Source: Perognathus longimembris pacificus (lineage: Eukaryota > Chordata > Mammalia > Rodentia > Heteromyidae). Taken from it: DNA of 64,000 bases. The stretch covers positions 15,451,142 through 15,515,141 of the forward strand of contig NC_063171.1 in the NCBI RefSeq assembly GCF_023159225.1, in the 5' to 3' direction. The first letter of the stretch is position 1, and each line of letters begins with the position of its first letter. Below are positions 1 to 10,760 of this stretch, piece by piece. The notes beneath the pieces were generated by a model that ran no database searches, was not told the DNA's origin, and was given only the letters and a program-made list of their open reading frames with translations. A program made the translations under genes and the position numbers.

Positions 1-41
1 ATGTATTGCTTGAGCATACTTAATTCTGAGACACAACAGTT

Positions 42-55
42 AAAAGGCAGCAAGG
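42..55. repeat. Left target-site duplication of L1-A
   Basis: AAAAGGCAGCAAGG here matches AAAAGGCAGGAAGG at 9553-9566 in 13 of 14 bases. The right copy sits directly after the A-rich tail of L1-A and the left copy directly before its 5'UTR, as expected for one target-primed insertion spanning about 9.5 kb. Confidence 0.7.
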
Positions 56-720
56 AGGAGTTCTGGGAAGACGGCAGAGGAGCAGCAGAACCCAAGCTGA
101 GCTCCCACCAACAGCTCAGTTTTCCCACCCCAGAGAAACTTTTACCCCTAGATACACTGCCCAAATAAGTTATAACAGTACAGGGATTCTGGCCAGGAAA
201 TAAAAATCGACTTTGCTGGTCAGTTCTGAGCTCCAGGCTGCATCCCGCCACCATGCCATTACCGGCGCTGGTACAGCGCTGGGCACCCAGCGCAGCTCAA
301 CAAAGACCAGGGAGAAATCCTCCAGATGGCAGCATACAGACACGGATCCAGGACCGCCAGATTCCATTGACTCCTGGTTGTTGGACAGAGCCATGCTTAA
401 TCCAAGTGAATCAAATGGGGTTCTTAGAGAAAGCCAGTCCAAAAAGAACTTCATATAAGAACAAGAATTGCTCATGGGGTTGTAAGAGTAAATAAGTAAC
501 TACTGAATACAGGGCTCAGGATTGGTTGTTAGATTGGTGTTCTTTAGGAACACCAAATCTAATTTTATACACAGGTATAAAAGGTATCTGTACATAATTG
601 TAAACTTCTAAGATCTACACAACAGTGCTTGGTAAGGTCTGCTTTAGGTCTTAAACGGTGCTCATAGGTGCTTGTAGATTGGCATTCCCAATCCAAATGG
701 GCAGAAGAAACACAAGAAAG
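56..720 (+). promoter_or_regulatory. L1-A 5'UTR (internal promoter region)
   Basis: It begins with a purine-rich stretch (GGAAGACGGCAGAGGAGCAG), typical of an L1 start, and runs to the ORF1 ATG. The part from about 350 to 720 aligns with 6505-6875 of L1-B, but the upstream part (56-345) has no obvious match to L1-B's upstream part (5459-6480). The two copies therefore carry different promoter modules. Transcription from here is inferred from L1 biology, not seen. Confidence 0.7.
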
Positions 721-1817
721 ATGGCAAACAATGTAATCTTATCTCCCACTCAAAATCAGCAGGAAGCAGAGCAGTCAATCAAAGACATAGAAGAGAACCC
801 ACAAAATGCTCTACAAAGTCTTCTGATAAACATCTAAATGAAAAGTTTGAATCTCTTCAGTCAATTATTCTAGAGCGTGAGGAGGCAAAGCAAAAATTAA
901 TGGAGAATTTCATGGCCTCCACAAATAGAAAGATAAATGAACTTCAAGAGTCAAATGAAAAGATAGCTACCCAGCTTAAAGATTTGAGAGACAACTCTCA
1001 AAACCAAATTAATGAAGATAATGAAGTAAAGAAGTCCACACAGGACCTAAGAAATGACATGGAAATCATCAGGAAAGACCAGTCAGAAGGAAAAGAGATT
1101 AGAAATCAAGTAGCTAGCCTACAGTCCCAACTAGCTAAAGCAGAGGATCGAATCTCAGGAGCTGAAGATTCCCTAGAATCTATGGAGAAAGATAAAAAGT
1201 AAATACAAAACCAATCCAATCGACAAAACAGATCGCTACAGGAGATTCAAGATACAACCAGAAAACCCAATTTAAGGATAATAGGTATTGAGGAAATCCT
1301 GGAGAAGGAAGTTAATGGAATAGGCAACCTATTTAACAGAATATCAGCTGAGAACTTCCCAAATATCCAGAAGGAAAGGCATATACAGATACAAGAAGAA
1401 TTTAGAACCCCAAACTGACCAGAACAGAATAGGACATTCCACTGACATATTGTGATAAAAACAGGATCAGTAGAGTTCAAGGAAAGAATCCTTAATTCTG
1501 TTAGGGTGAAGAAAACAATCACATAAAAAGGAAAAGCAATCAGAATTACCCCAGACCTCTCAGCAGAGACCATGAAAGCAAGGAGAGCCTGCAATGAGGT
1601 ATGTCAAAACCTAAATAAAAATAACTACCAACCAAGAATAGTGTACCCAGCTAAATTCTCATTCATAGCTGAAGGTCAAATAAAAGTCTTCCACAGGAAG
1701 GAAAAACTGAAACAATGTATCTCCACCAAACCAGCTTTACAAAAAATACTCAAAGATGTACTATACAGAGAAAATAATCAAGATCCCAATGCAGACAGAG
1801 AAATGAACCCTAAATAG
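721..1817 (+). pseudogene. L1 ORF1 (ORF1p RNA-binding chaperone), broken
   Basis: ORF1p coats L1 RNA as a coiled-coil trimer. The ATG at 721 sits in an AAAGATGG context identical to that of L1-B at 6876 and begins MANNVILSPTQNQQEAEQ. Near 833 a base is missing relative to L1-B (AAACATCTAAATG against AAACATGATAAATG), which shifts the frame. The frame then resumes at 900-1202 as a Lys/Glu/Gln-rich coiled coil ending LESMEKDKK; the TAA at 1200 replaces TCA in L1-B. After more breaks, the C-terminal domain reads at 1572-1817 (ITPDLSAETMKARRA upstream, then LYRENNQDPNADREMNPK). About 365 codons if intact, the usual ORF1 size. At least three independent lesions make it non-functional. Confidence 0.88.
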
Positions 1818-2548
1818 TAAACAAGAATAACAGATCAACAAATGGGAATACTCAATCTTTAACAAGATAGGGATAATGAAAGAAACAAATAATCATCTCT
1901 CAATCCTAACTCTCAACATTAATGGAATTAATCCGCCAATCAAACGATATAGGCTTATAAGTTGGATCAAAAATCAAGATCCATCTTTCTGCTGCCTCCA
2001 AGAGACTCATCTATCCAGCAAAAGTAAACATCTTCTAACAGTGAAAGGCTGGAAACAAATATATCAAGCAAATGGCCCCCATAAGCATGCCGGAGTTACA
2101 TTCCTAGTATCAGACAAAATTGACTTCAAATTAAAAAAGGTAAGAAGAGACAAAGAAGTTTTCTACATACTAATAAAGGGATCTCTCCTACAGGAAGATA
2201 TAACCATCCTAAATATCTACACCAAATACAGGAGCACCCAACTTCATCAAACAAACACTACTGTATCTAAAAACACTCATAGACCCAAACACATTGATAG
2301 TTGGGGACTTTTACACTCCACTATCACCTCTGGACAGATCAACACGCCAAAAACTGAACAAAGAAACCACAGCACTAAATAATTGCACAGACCAACTAGA
2401 CTTAATCGGAATCTACAGAATATTCCACCCTGCAACAACAGAATACACATTCTTCTCAGCGGCACATGGAACATTCTCCAAAATAGATCACATCTTAGGG
2501 CACAAAGAAAATCTATACAAATTCAGAAGTGTCAAAACCATTTCCTGC

Positions 2549-2772
2549 TGGGCTGGGGATATAGCCTAGTGGCAAGAGTGCCTGCCTCGGATACACGAGG
2601 CCCTAGGTTCGATTCCCCAGCACCACATATACAGAAAACGGCCAGAAATGGCGCTGTGGCTCAAGTGGCAGAGTGCTAGCCTTGAGCGGGAAGAAGCCAG
2701 GGACAGTGCTCAGGCCCTGAGTCCACGGCCCAGGACTGGCCAAAAACCACAAAAACAAAACAAAACAAAAAG
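2549..2772 (+). mobile_element. Dimeric ID-type SINE in ORF2 linker
   Basis: The first unit carries tRNA-like Pol III boxes: A-box-like TAGCCTAGTGGC and a perfect B box GGTTCGATTCC. The second unit runs from GTGGCTCAAGTGGCAGAG to CCAGGACTGGCC, followed by a CA/A-rich tail. The flanks match as a TSD, AAACCATTTCCTGC (2535-2548) against AAACATTCCCTGC (2773-2785), so this copy is somewhat aged. Confidence 0.92.
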
Positions 2773-4474
2773 AAACATTCCCTGCATTTTCTAAGACAAC
2801 AATGGAATAAAATTAGAGCTCAACTCAAACAGCCATCACAGAAAATCCTACAGTTCATGGAGACTAAACAACACACTGCTGAACCATGAGTGGGTCATTG
2901 AAGAAATTTAATCGAAATTCAAATATTTATGGAACTGAACCAAGATGAGGACACAAAGTACCAACTCCTTTGGGTCACAGCAAATGCAGTACCCAGAGGG
3001 AAATTTATCTCTCTGAATGCATAGAACAACAAACTGGAGAAATAGCAACTAAATAATTTAGGGAAGCACCTTAATTTCCTTGAAAGAGAGCAACAAGCCA
3101 AACCCAAAGTCAATAGACGGAAGCAAATAATTAAAATCAAACCAGAATTAAATGAATTAGAGACAAAAAAAAATCAAAAGAATAAAAAAACAAAGAATTG
3201 GTTCTTTGAAAAAATCGAGACAATAGACAGACCCCTAGCAAACCTGACTAAAAAACAAAGGCAGCACACTCAAACAAATAAGATAAGAGAGGAAACAGGT
3301 AACATCTCCACAGAAACAACTAAAATTCAGACCATAATAAGGGACTATTTTGCAAACCTTTATGCCAATAAAATCGAGAACTTGGAAGAAATGGATGATT
3401 TTCTAGAAAAAATTCATATCCCCAAACTCAACCATGAAGACTTAAACCTTCTAAACAGACCCATATCCAGTATTGAAATAGAAAATGCAACAAGTGATCT
3501 CCCAGCCAAGAAAAACCCAGGTCAAGACGGATTCACAGCAGAATTCTACAAGGCCTTCAAAACAGAACTCACACCAATATTTCTCAAACTCTTCAATGAA
3601 ACTGAAAGAGAACGTTCACTACCAGGCACATTCTATGAAGCCACTATAACCCTCATCCCAAAACCAGGCAGGGACTCATCATGGAAAGAGGACTATAGAC
3701 TGATTTTCCTGATGAATATAGACTCAAAAATTATCAGCAAAATTCTGGCCAATCGACTTCAACAGGTCATCAAAAAAATACATCACGATCAAAGTGGATC
3801 CATCCCAGGGATGGAAAGTTGGTTCAATATATGCAAGTCAATTAATGTAATCCACCACATCAACCAGAGCAAGTTAAAGAACCACATGGTTATAGCACTC
3901 GATGCGGAGAAAGCGTTTGATAAAATCCAGCACCCATTTATGCTAAAAGCCCTGGAAAAACTGGGATTCCAAGGAACATTCCTGAATATAATCAAGGCAG
4001 TTTATGACAAACCAACAGCAAGCATAACTCTAAATAGTGAAAAACTAAAGCCATTCCCTTTAAAATCAGGAACAAGACAGGGATGTCCACTCTCTCCCCT
4101 TCTCTTCAACATAGTACTAGAATTCCTAGCCAGAGAAATTAGGCAAGAAGAAAATATAAAGGGGATCCAAATAGGAAAAGATAAAGTTAAACTATCTCTC
4201 TTTGCAGATGACATGATCCTATGCATAAAGAACCCCACAGACTCTACCCCCAAGCTACTAGAGCTGATCCAAAACGTTGGCAAAGTTGCAGGATATAAAA
4301 TAAACCCTCAAAAATCAACGGACTTTCTCTATGCTAACGAACCGAAGACCGAGGCTGAAATCACGAAAGCAACTCTTTTTGCAATATCCCCCCAAAACAT
4401 AAAATACCTAGGAATAACCTTAACCAAAGAAGTGAAAGACCTCTACAATGAGAAACTTAAAAACATGAAAAATG

Positions 4475-4666
4475 GGGGCTGGGGATATGGCCTAGTGGCA
4501 AGAGAGCTTGCCTCGTATACATGAGGCCCTGGGTTTGATTCCCCAGCACCACATATACAGAAAACGGCCAGAAGTGGCGCTGTGGCTCAAGTGGCAGAGT
4601 GCTAGCCTTGAGCAAAAGGAAGCCAGGGACAGTGCCCAGGCCCTGAGTCCAAGGCCCAGGATTGGC

Positions 4667-4712
<46 letters not shown>
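4475..4712 (+). mobile_element. Dimeric ID-type SINE in reverse transcriptase region
   Basis: Same two-unit design as the copy at 2549. It ends in about 50 uninterrupted adenines (4668-4717), part of which overlaps the duplication. A perfect 16-bp TSD, AAAAACATGAAAAATG, lies at 4459-4474 and 4713-4728. The perfect TSD and long pure tail indicate a recent insertion into an already decayed L1. Confidence 0.95.
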
Positions 4713-4718
<6 letters not shown>

Positions 4719-5458
4719 ATGAAAAATGAAATTAAGGCAGAACTAAGGAAATGGAAAAACCTCCCATGCTCCTGGATTGGGAGGATTAATATAATCAAAA
4801 TGGCAATATTGCCAAAGGCTATCTACAAATTCAATGCAATTACCATTAATATCCCAACACCATTTTTTAATGTAATAGAGGAAGCAATCCTGAAATTCAT
4901 ATGGAACAATAAAAGGCCTAGAATAGCAGAAACAATCCTAAGCAGAAAGAACGGTGCTGGAGGAATTATAATACCCAACTTCACACTGTATTATAAAGCT
5001 ATATTAATAAAAAACAGCTTGGTATTTGCACCAGAACAGGTCTGAAGACCAATGGAACAGAATTGAAGACCCAGAAATGAACCCACAGAACTATGCCTAC
5101 TTAAACTTTGATAAAGGAGCTAAAACTATAGCCTGGAAGAAAGATAGCCTCTTTAACAAATGGTGCTGGCAAAAGTGGTTCAACACATGCAACAAACTAA
5201 AACTAGATCCTTATATATCACGCTGCACCCAAATCAATTCCAAGTGGATCAAAGATCTCGAAATCAAAACAGACACCCTGAAAACAGTAAAGGAAGGAGC
5301 AGGAGAAACACTTGGGCTCCTTGGAACAGTACAGAACTTCCTCAACAAAGACCCAGAAAGGCTACAAATCAAAGAAAGGTTAGACAAATGGGACTACATC
5401 AAACTACAGAGCTTCTGCAGGGCAAAGGACATAGCTCACAAGATAAACAGAAAGCCCA

Positions 5459-6875
5459 CAGAAAGCCGTGTCCTGGGCCACGACTCAGCCAGAGGTGCCC
5501 CGTCCTGCCCACCGGAATTTCTAAATTCACAGCAAATGCAGAGAGCAGCTCCCGGTGGCACGGAAACACCAGACAGGGGAACAAACAGTTCCTGAGAAAG
5601 TTAAACAGTCCCGTCACAGAGGAAGCCCAATTCCCAGCCCGAAATGGAGCTGCACTCCATAGCCACCTCCACCAAGGAGGCCGCCCCACCCAGGAGCATG
5701 TAGCCTCCCCCAGGCAAGCAACTCTCAGTTGGATAAATCAGGCCAAAGGCGCCCCGCTTTGCTGAGTCCACAGCCTATTCATAGCCAGGCATTAAAGGCA
5801 GCGGCCCCACAGCAGACAGAGGAGCTACGGTTCCTGAGACTCCTCAAGTCCCCATCTACAGAGGACGCCAAGGACTGCCAACAAGCTGTGCAAACCACAG
5901 AGACCCAGGATTGCACCAACAGAGGTGAAGGATCAGAACAGAACCACCCCATGCAAACTGAAATCAAGTCAAACACAGCCAAGCAGCAAAATAGACTGCA
6001 GACCATCGCGAGGAAACCAGAGACTGGGGAAAGACCACCCAAACAAGGAGGACTCCATTTTTTTTTTCACTTCTGAAACGTCGTCGGTTTTTTTGTTTGA
6101 TTGTTTGTTTTGTTTTCCATTTTTACCTGTTTGTTTTATCAAGTTTTTTTTTTTCTTTGCTGTTTGTTTGGGTTGTTCCTTTTCTGTTTTTTTTTTTTCT
6201 TTTTCTTTTTTTTATTTTTTAAATATTTTTTCTCTGTTTTGTGCATCTGAATTCCACCATCTTCACTTTATTTCTCTCTTTGCATTCCCTTTCTCTAAAA
6301 ATTACTTTCCTATGAATAACAACTCCACTCTTTTCTGCTAACTCTCCATTGTCAATCATTTTAACCTTGTTCTTTCTACTGATTCTACTCTTCTCCACAT
6401 TTCCACATCACTGAAACTAAACCCAAACCACCCCCCCCCCACCCTCCCCAATACATTTTACTCTATTCTCTTTACTACCCTCCTGACTTACTGCCTGGAC
6501 CTCCAGTTTCCATTGACTCCTGTTTATTGGATAGAGGGTATCCCAGCTTAATCTGAGTGAATCAAAGGGGTTCATAGAGAAAGCCAGTCCTAAAAGAACT
6601 TAATATAAAAACAAGAACTGCTTATAGGGTTGTAACAGTAAATAAGTAACTACTGATTACAGGGCCCAGGATCAGTTGCTATATTGAAATTATATTCTTT
6701 AGGAACACCAAATCAAATTTTATAGACAGGTATATAGGGTATCTGTATATAACTGTGAACTTGTAAAATTTACACAACAGTGCTTGGTAAGGGCTGCTTT
6801 GGGTCTTAAACGGTGCTCATAGGTGCTTGTAGATTGGCATTCCCAGTCCAAATAGGCAGAAGGAACAAAAGAAAG
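5459..6875 (+). promoter_or_regulatory. L1-B 5'UTR with two diverged monomer-like units
   Basis: The first 600 bp are markedly GC-richer than the surroundings. Two blocks recur in the same order about 242-253 bp apart: TCAGCCAGAGGTGCCCCG (5485) against TCAGGCCAAAGGCGCCCCG (5738), and GTTCCTGAG followed by an AGTCCC...ACAGAGGA pattern (5588 and 5830). This resembles tandem promoter monomers known in mouse L1. A long T/C-rich tract (6056-6240), a run of Cs near 6430, and a stretch shared with L1-A (6505-6875) follow. Confidence 0.65.
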
Positions 6876-7421
6876 ATGGCAAAAAATGAAGTCTTATCCC
6901 CCACTCAAAACAAGCAGGAAGCAGAGCAGTCAATCAAAGACATAGAAGAGAACCCCCAAAATGCTCTACAAAGTCTACTGATAAACATGATAAATGAAAA
7001 GTTTGAATCTCTTCAGTCAATTATTCTAGAGCGTGAGGAGGCAAAGCAACAATTAATGGAGAATTTCATGGCATCCACAAATAGAAAGATCAAGAGTCAA
7101 ATGAAAAGATAGCTAACCAGATTAAAGATTTAAGAGACAAGACTCAAAACCAAAGTAATGAAGTTAATGAATCAAAGAAGTCCATACAAGACCTAAGAAA
7201 TGACATGGAAATCATCAGGAAAGACCAGTCAGAAGGAAAAGAGATTCTAAATCAAGTAGCTAGCTTACAGTCCCGACTAACTGAACAGAGGATCAAATCT
7301 CAGGAGCTGAAGATTCCTTAGATTCTATGGAGAAAGATAAAAAATCAATACAAATCCAGTCCAATCAACAAAACAGATCACTACAGGAGATTCAAGACAC
7401 GATCAGGAAGCCCAATTTAAG
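6876..7421 (+). pseudogene. L1-B ORF1 N-terminal remnant
   Basis: The ATG at 6876 opens MAKNEVLSPTQNKQEAEQ, the same start as L1-A ORF1, and reads to a stop at 7110-7112. Relative to L1-A, 11 bases encoding NELQ are missing near 7091, which shifts the frame. Coiled-coil-like sequence continues out of frame to CCCAATTTAAGG at 7411-7422, where a deletion junction ends it. Confidence 0.85.
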
Positions 7422-7447
7422 GACTTCTCTGATGAGGAAATGAGAAT

Positions 7448-7806
7448 TTCTGAGATTCCTCAGAAGGATAAATATAGAACTCCCCTATGACCCGGCAGCC
7501 CTACTTTTGGGTATCTATCCAAAACACCACAAACAAAATCACAGTAATGCCACCAGCACAACAATGTTCATCGCAGCACAATTTGTCATAGCTAGAATCT
7601 GGAACCAACCCAGATGCCCCTCAGTAGACGAATGGATCAGGAAAATGTGGTACATATACACAATGGAATTTTATGCTTCTATCAGAAAGAATGACATTGT
7701 CTCATTTGTAAGGAAATGGAAGAACTTGGAAAAAATTATACTAAGTGAAGTGAGCCAGACCCAAAGCAATATGGACTCTATGGTCTCCCTTATTGGGAAT
7801 AATTAG
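7448..7806 (+). pseudogene. L1-B ORF2 C-terminal remnant
   Basis: It picks up at GAGATTCCTCAGAAGG, equivalent to 8658 in L1-A, and reads the terminal ORF2 segment: LLGIYPKHHKQNHS, AAQFVIARIWNQPRCPSVDE, MEFYASIRKNDIVSF, then stop at 7804-7806. It is collinear with L1-A 8658-9011 and similar to fragments at 37233 and 46590. Endonuclease, reverse transcriptase and zinc knuckle are all deleted. Confidence 0.88.
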
Positions 7807-8327
7807 TACAGGTTTAGGCAACTCATAGCAGAGCATCACAAGGCCCAATAGCTATACCCTTATGAATACCTAAGATGATGCTAAGTTAAATGAACTCCAT
7901 GTTATGGAGACAATTGTTATATCACAGTTGTAACTACTTTCAACGTCCCATGTGTATCTGTAGCTTCTACTATTGATAATGTTCTTGTATCACCTTCCTG
8001 TGGTTGTACCTACACTATCTCTGTAATCTTATCTGAGTATATTGGAAACCATGTTTACTGGTACTGGAATTAGGAAATTGAAAGGGAATACCAAAATTGA
8101 GAGACACAGGGTAAAAAAAGACAAACAACTACAATATCAATACTTGCAAAACTGTTTGGTGTAAGTGAACTGAACACGTCAGGGGGGGAAAGGGGAAGGG
8201 GAAGGGGGAGGGGGGTATGAGGGACAAGGTAACAAACCATACAAGAAATGTATCCAATGCCTAAAGTATGAAACTGTAACTTCTCTGTACATCAGTTTGA
8301 TAATAAAAATTTGAAAAAAAATAAAAT
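7807..8327 (+). other. L1-B 3'UTR and tail
   Basis: Typical 3'UTR of the family here: AATAGCTATACCCTTATGAA near 7848, a GGGGGG-rich purine tract at 8180-8215, then CTGTACATCAGTTTGATAATAAA and an A-rich tail. Confidence 0.85.
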
Positions 8328-9011
8328 ATATGCAGAACTAAAAAGATTACATTCATCTAAAACAAAACCGCAAAGAACCAATAGCCCCCTCATCAAGTGG
8401 GCTAGAGACTTAAAAAGAGACTTCTCAAATGAGGAAATGAGAATGGCCAAGAGACATACGAAAAAATGCTCTCCATCACTGGCCATAAAAGAAATGCAAG
8501 TCTAAACAACATTGAGATTCCATCTCACCCCAGTAATAATGTCCTATATCAAGAAAATAACAATAACAACTGTTGGAGGGGATGTGGCCAAAAGGAAACC
8601 CTACTTCATTGTTGGTGGGATTGTAAACTGGTTCAGCCACTCTGGAAAGTGGTATGGAGATTCCTCAGAAGGCTAAACATAGAACTCCCCTATTACCCGC
8701 AGCCCCACTTTTGGGTATATATCCAAAAGACCACAAACATAATCACACTAAAGCCACCAACACAACAATGTTCATTGCAGCACAATTTGTCATAGCAAGA
8801 ATCTGGAACCAACCCAGATGCCCCTCAGTAGATGAGTGGATCAGGAAAATGTGGTACATATACACAATGGAATTTTATGCCTCTTATGAGTAAGAATGAC
8901 ATTGTCCCATTCTTAAGGAAATGGAAGGACTTGGAAAAAGTTATACTAAGTGAAGTGAGCCAGACCCAAAGAAACATGGGCTATATGGTCTCCCTTATGG
9001 GGAATAATTAG
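8328..9011 (+). pseudogene. L1-A ORF2 C-terminal part (resumed)
   Basis: It resumes with [16 protein letters not shown] and [20 protein letters not shown], directly continuing the ORF2 order broken at 5458. The Cys-rich knuckle is visible near 8574-8640 (CWRGCGQKETLLHCWWDC, the CX3C...H...C pattern of L1 ORF2). The segment ends ...GNN-stop at 9009-9011. Several frameshifts are present, for example near 8500 and 8885. Confidence 0.88.
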
Positions 9012-9552
9012 CACAGGTTTAGGCAAGTCATAGCAGAGGATTACAGGAGCCCAATAACTATACCCTTATGAACACATAAGATAATGCTAAGTGAAATGAA
9101 CTCCATGTTATGGAAACGATTGTTATATCACAGGTGTAACTACTTTCAACATGCCATATGTTACTGTAGCCTCTATTATTGATGATATTTCTGTATCAAC
9201 TTCCTGTGGTTGTACCTACACTATCTCTGTATCTTATCTGAGTATATTGGAAACCTGGTATACTGGTACTAGAACCAGGAAATTGTAAGGGAATACCAAA
9301 ATCGAGAGACACATGGTAAAAAAAGGACAAACAACTACAAAACCAATACTTATGAACTGTTTAGTGAAAATGAACTGAACAACTGAACAACTCATGGGGG
9401 GGGAGGGGGAAGGGCAAGAGGGAGGGGGGAGAAGGAATGAGGGACGAGGTAACAAACAGTGCAAGAAATGTATCCAATGCCTAGTGTATGAAACCGTAAC
9501 CTCTCTGTAATTCAGTTTGATAATAAAAATATATATATTAAAAAAAAGAAAA
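9012..9552 (+). other. L1-A 3'UTR and tail
   Basis: Collinear with the other young 3'UTRs (37473-37979, 46886-47371). The G-rich tract is at 9396-9440, followed by GATAATAAAAATATATATATTA and an A-rich tail reaching the right TSD. Confidence 0.88.
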
Positions 9553-9566
9553 AAAAGGCAGGAAGG
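9553..9566. repeat. Right target-site duplication of L1-A
   Basis: AAAAGGCAGGAAGG, partner of 42-55 with one mismatch. Confidence 0.7.
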
Positions 9567-9989
9567 CATGATTTTAATTTTATACCTTTTCTAATGTCCT
9601 ATTTTTATGTGGCAATTAAAAAAAAAAGGCACAAAGGCACCCTGGTGATTCTCTTCATACATGCAGAATATTCAGTGGCATTAGGAGCAATCTCTGTCAC
9701 TGTATCTCATCTGCTTATTTTCCTAGAGTTATAACTTCTTTTGCCAGTCATGCATGAATAGTCACTAGTGATATTATCGATTTCACTTAAAACACTCAGT
9801 TTATTTAAACATTGAATACTTTTGAGATATAATCAATTATATGCATATTTATTTGATTTATGCAGAAGATACATCTTTATATAGAGAGATATACATAAGA
9901 TAAAGGAAAAACTCACCAAGACATGAGAAACTGTATTGCTAAATTTCAATAGAAAAAATTATATAAGGATCTAGCTACTTAAAAAGGAA

Positions 9990-10525
9990 GTGCGCTATGG
10001 TTTCCTTCATAGGGAATAATTAGTACATCTCTACGGTAGACACAGCAGATCACAATAGCTCAATAGCTATGCCTGTGTGAACACATAAGATAATGCTAAG
10101 CAAAATGATCTCCATGTTATGGAAATAAATAGTATATCATTGTTGTAGTTAATTTCAACATGTTATGTGAAACCATACCTTTTTTTTTTTCTCTCCTATT
10201 CCCTTCCCGTGATTTTTACTCCTGCTATTACTGTAACTGATCTTAGTACCTTGGATACTGTATATACTTACATTGGAACCGGGGTAGGGAAAGGGAATAC
10301 AAGAATTGAGAGACAAAGAATAAAAGGAAAAAACATTCCAAAAGCAATACTTTCAAAGCCATTTGGTGTAAACCAATTGTACAACTCATGGTGGGGAAGA
10401 GAGAAACAGGGAGGAGGAGGCGGTGGAAAAATGAGGAAGGAGGTAGCAAGTTGGATAAGAAATGTACTCACTGCCTTATATATGAAACTGTAACTGTACT
10501 TCACTTTGACAATAAAGTTTAAAAA
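9990..10525 (+). mobile_element. L1 3'-end fragment
   Basis: Starts just before the ORF2 stop (ATAGGGAATAATTAG) and covers the 3'UTR through CTTCACTTTGACAATAAAG. It carries a substituted T-rich block (10180-10200) also seen in the copy at 39244, so both belong to one older 3'UTR variant. 5'-truncated. Confidence 0.88.
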
Positions 10526-10614
10526 ATGACATGCGATGAATACTCTTACCTTATAAAAGTTTCCATAAGCCTATGGTTTATTTACAATAAATGCTTCATT
10601 TTTGAATGAATTCT

Positions 10615-10760
10615 TTGTTATTGATGCTGTAAGTTGATATATAGAGAAGTTACAGTTACATGAATAAGGTAATGCATAATGAGTACAATTCCTTTTGAAC
10701 GATGTCTCCTCTTCCACCACTCTTTTCATCCCCACTCACAAGATATCTAGTTCATTTTCA
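10615..10760 (-). mobile_element. Old L1 3'-end fragment
   Basis: Minus-strand tail pattern: TATTGATGCTGTAAG, GAGAAGTTACAGTTACAT, AATGAGTACAATTCC, then a pyrimidine-rich block. It is the diverged counterpart of the antisense 3'UTR seen elsewhere. The limit toward 10860 is unclear. Confidence 0.65.

Larger units (their letters stand above)
1876..5458 (+). pseudogene. L1 ORF2 (endonuclease-reverse transcriptase), interrupted 5' part
   Basis: ORF2p nicks target DNA and reverse-transcribes L1 RNA in cis. The ATG at 1876 starts MKETNNHLSILTLNINGIN, the APE-type endonuclease opening; the CLQETH motif lies near 1990-2010 and IVGDF near 2297, with a frameshift between them around 2230. A SINE at 2549 breaks the linker. 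The reverse-transcriptase domain (3382-4460) is the best preserved part, with [10 protein letters not shown], the [11 protein letters not shown] block, and the catalytic FADD at 4201-4212. A second SINE (4475-4712) follows. The frame continues with [15 protein letters not shown], shifts again near 5015, and ends after SFCRAKDIAHKINRKPTE at the junction with L1-B. The domain between 2790 and 3380 is badly frameshifted. Confidence 0.9.
5459..8327 (+). mobile_element. Nested LINE-1 (L1-B), internally deleted
   Basis: The element comprises a 5'UTR (5459-6875), an ORF1 N-terminal portion (6876-7421), a 26-bp ORF2 scrap (7422-7447), the ORF2 C-terminus (7448-7806), a 3'UTR and an A-rich tail (8290-8327). 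It lies between the KINRKPTE and IYAELKRL codons of L1-A ORF2. About 15-20 ORF2 residues normally found between these are absent, so insertion probably removed about 50 bp of target; no clear TSD is visible. The 5' boundary is approximate. Confidence 0.8.
56..9552 (+). mobile_element. Full-length LINE-1 (L1-A), carrying nested insertions
   Basis: A complete non-LTR retrotransposon in order: 5'UTR (56-720), ORF1 (721-1817), 58-bp spacer, ORF2 (from 1876, resuming after the nested element and ending at 9011), 3'UTR with a G-rich purine tract, and an A-rich tail near 9530-9552. Near-identical 14-bp repeats flank it (42-55 and 9553-9566). Two dimeric ID SINEs (2549-2772, 4475-4712) and a second L1 (5459-8327) interrupt it. 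Without these guests it is about 6.2 kb, a normal full-length L1. Both reading frames are broken by frameshifts and nonsense changes as well as by insertions, so it is a dead copy. The continuity of ORF2 across 5458/8328 is inferred from conserved L1 ORF2 order. Confidence 0.88.

Noticed and set aside
2549..2640. tRNA gene
   Set aside because: The A and B boxes belong to the ID-type SINE head; there is no cloverleaf and the copy has a TSD and tail.
9012..9552. CRISPR-like or regulatory repeat family, because similar blocks recur across the window
   Set aside because: The recurring blocks are dispersed L1 3'UTRs in both orientations, not regularly spaced repeats.
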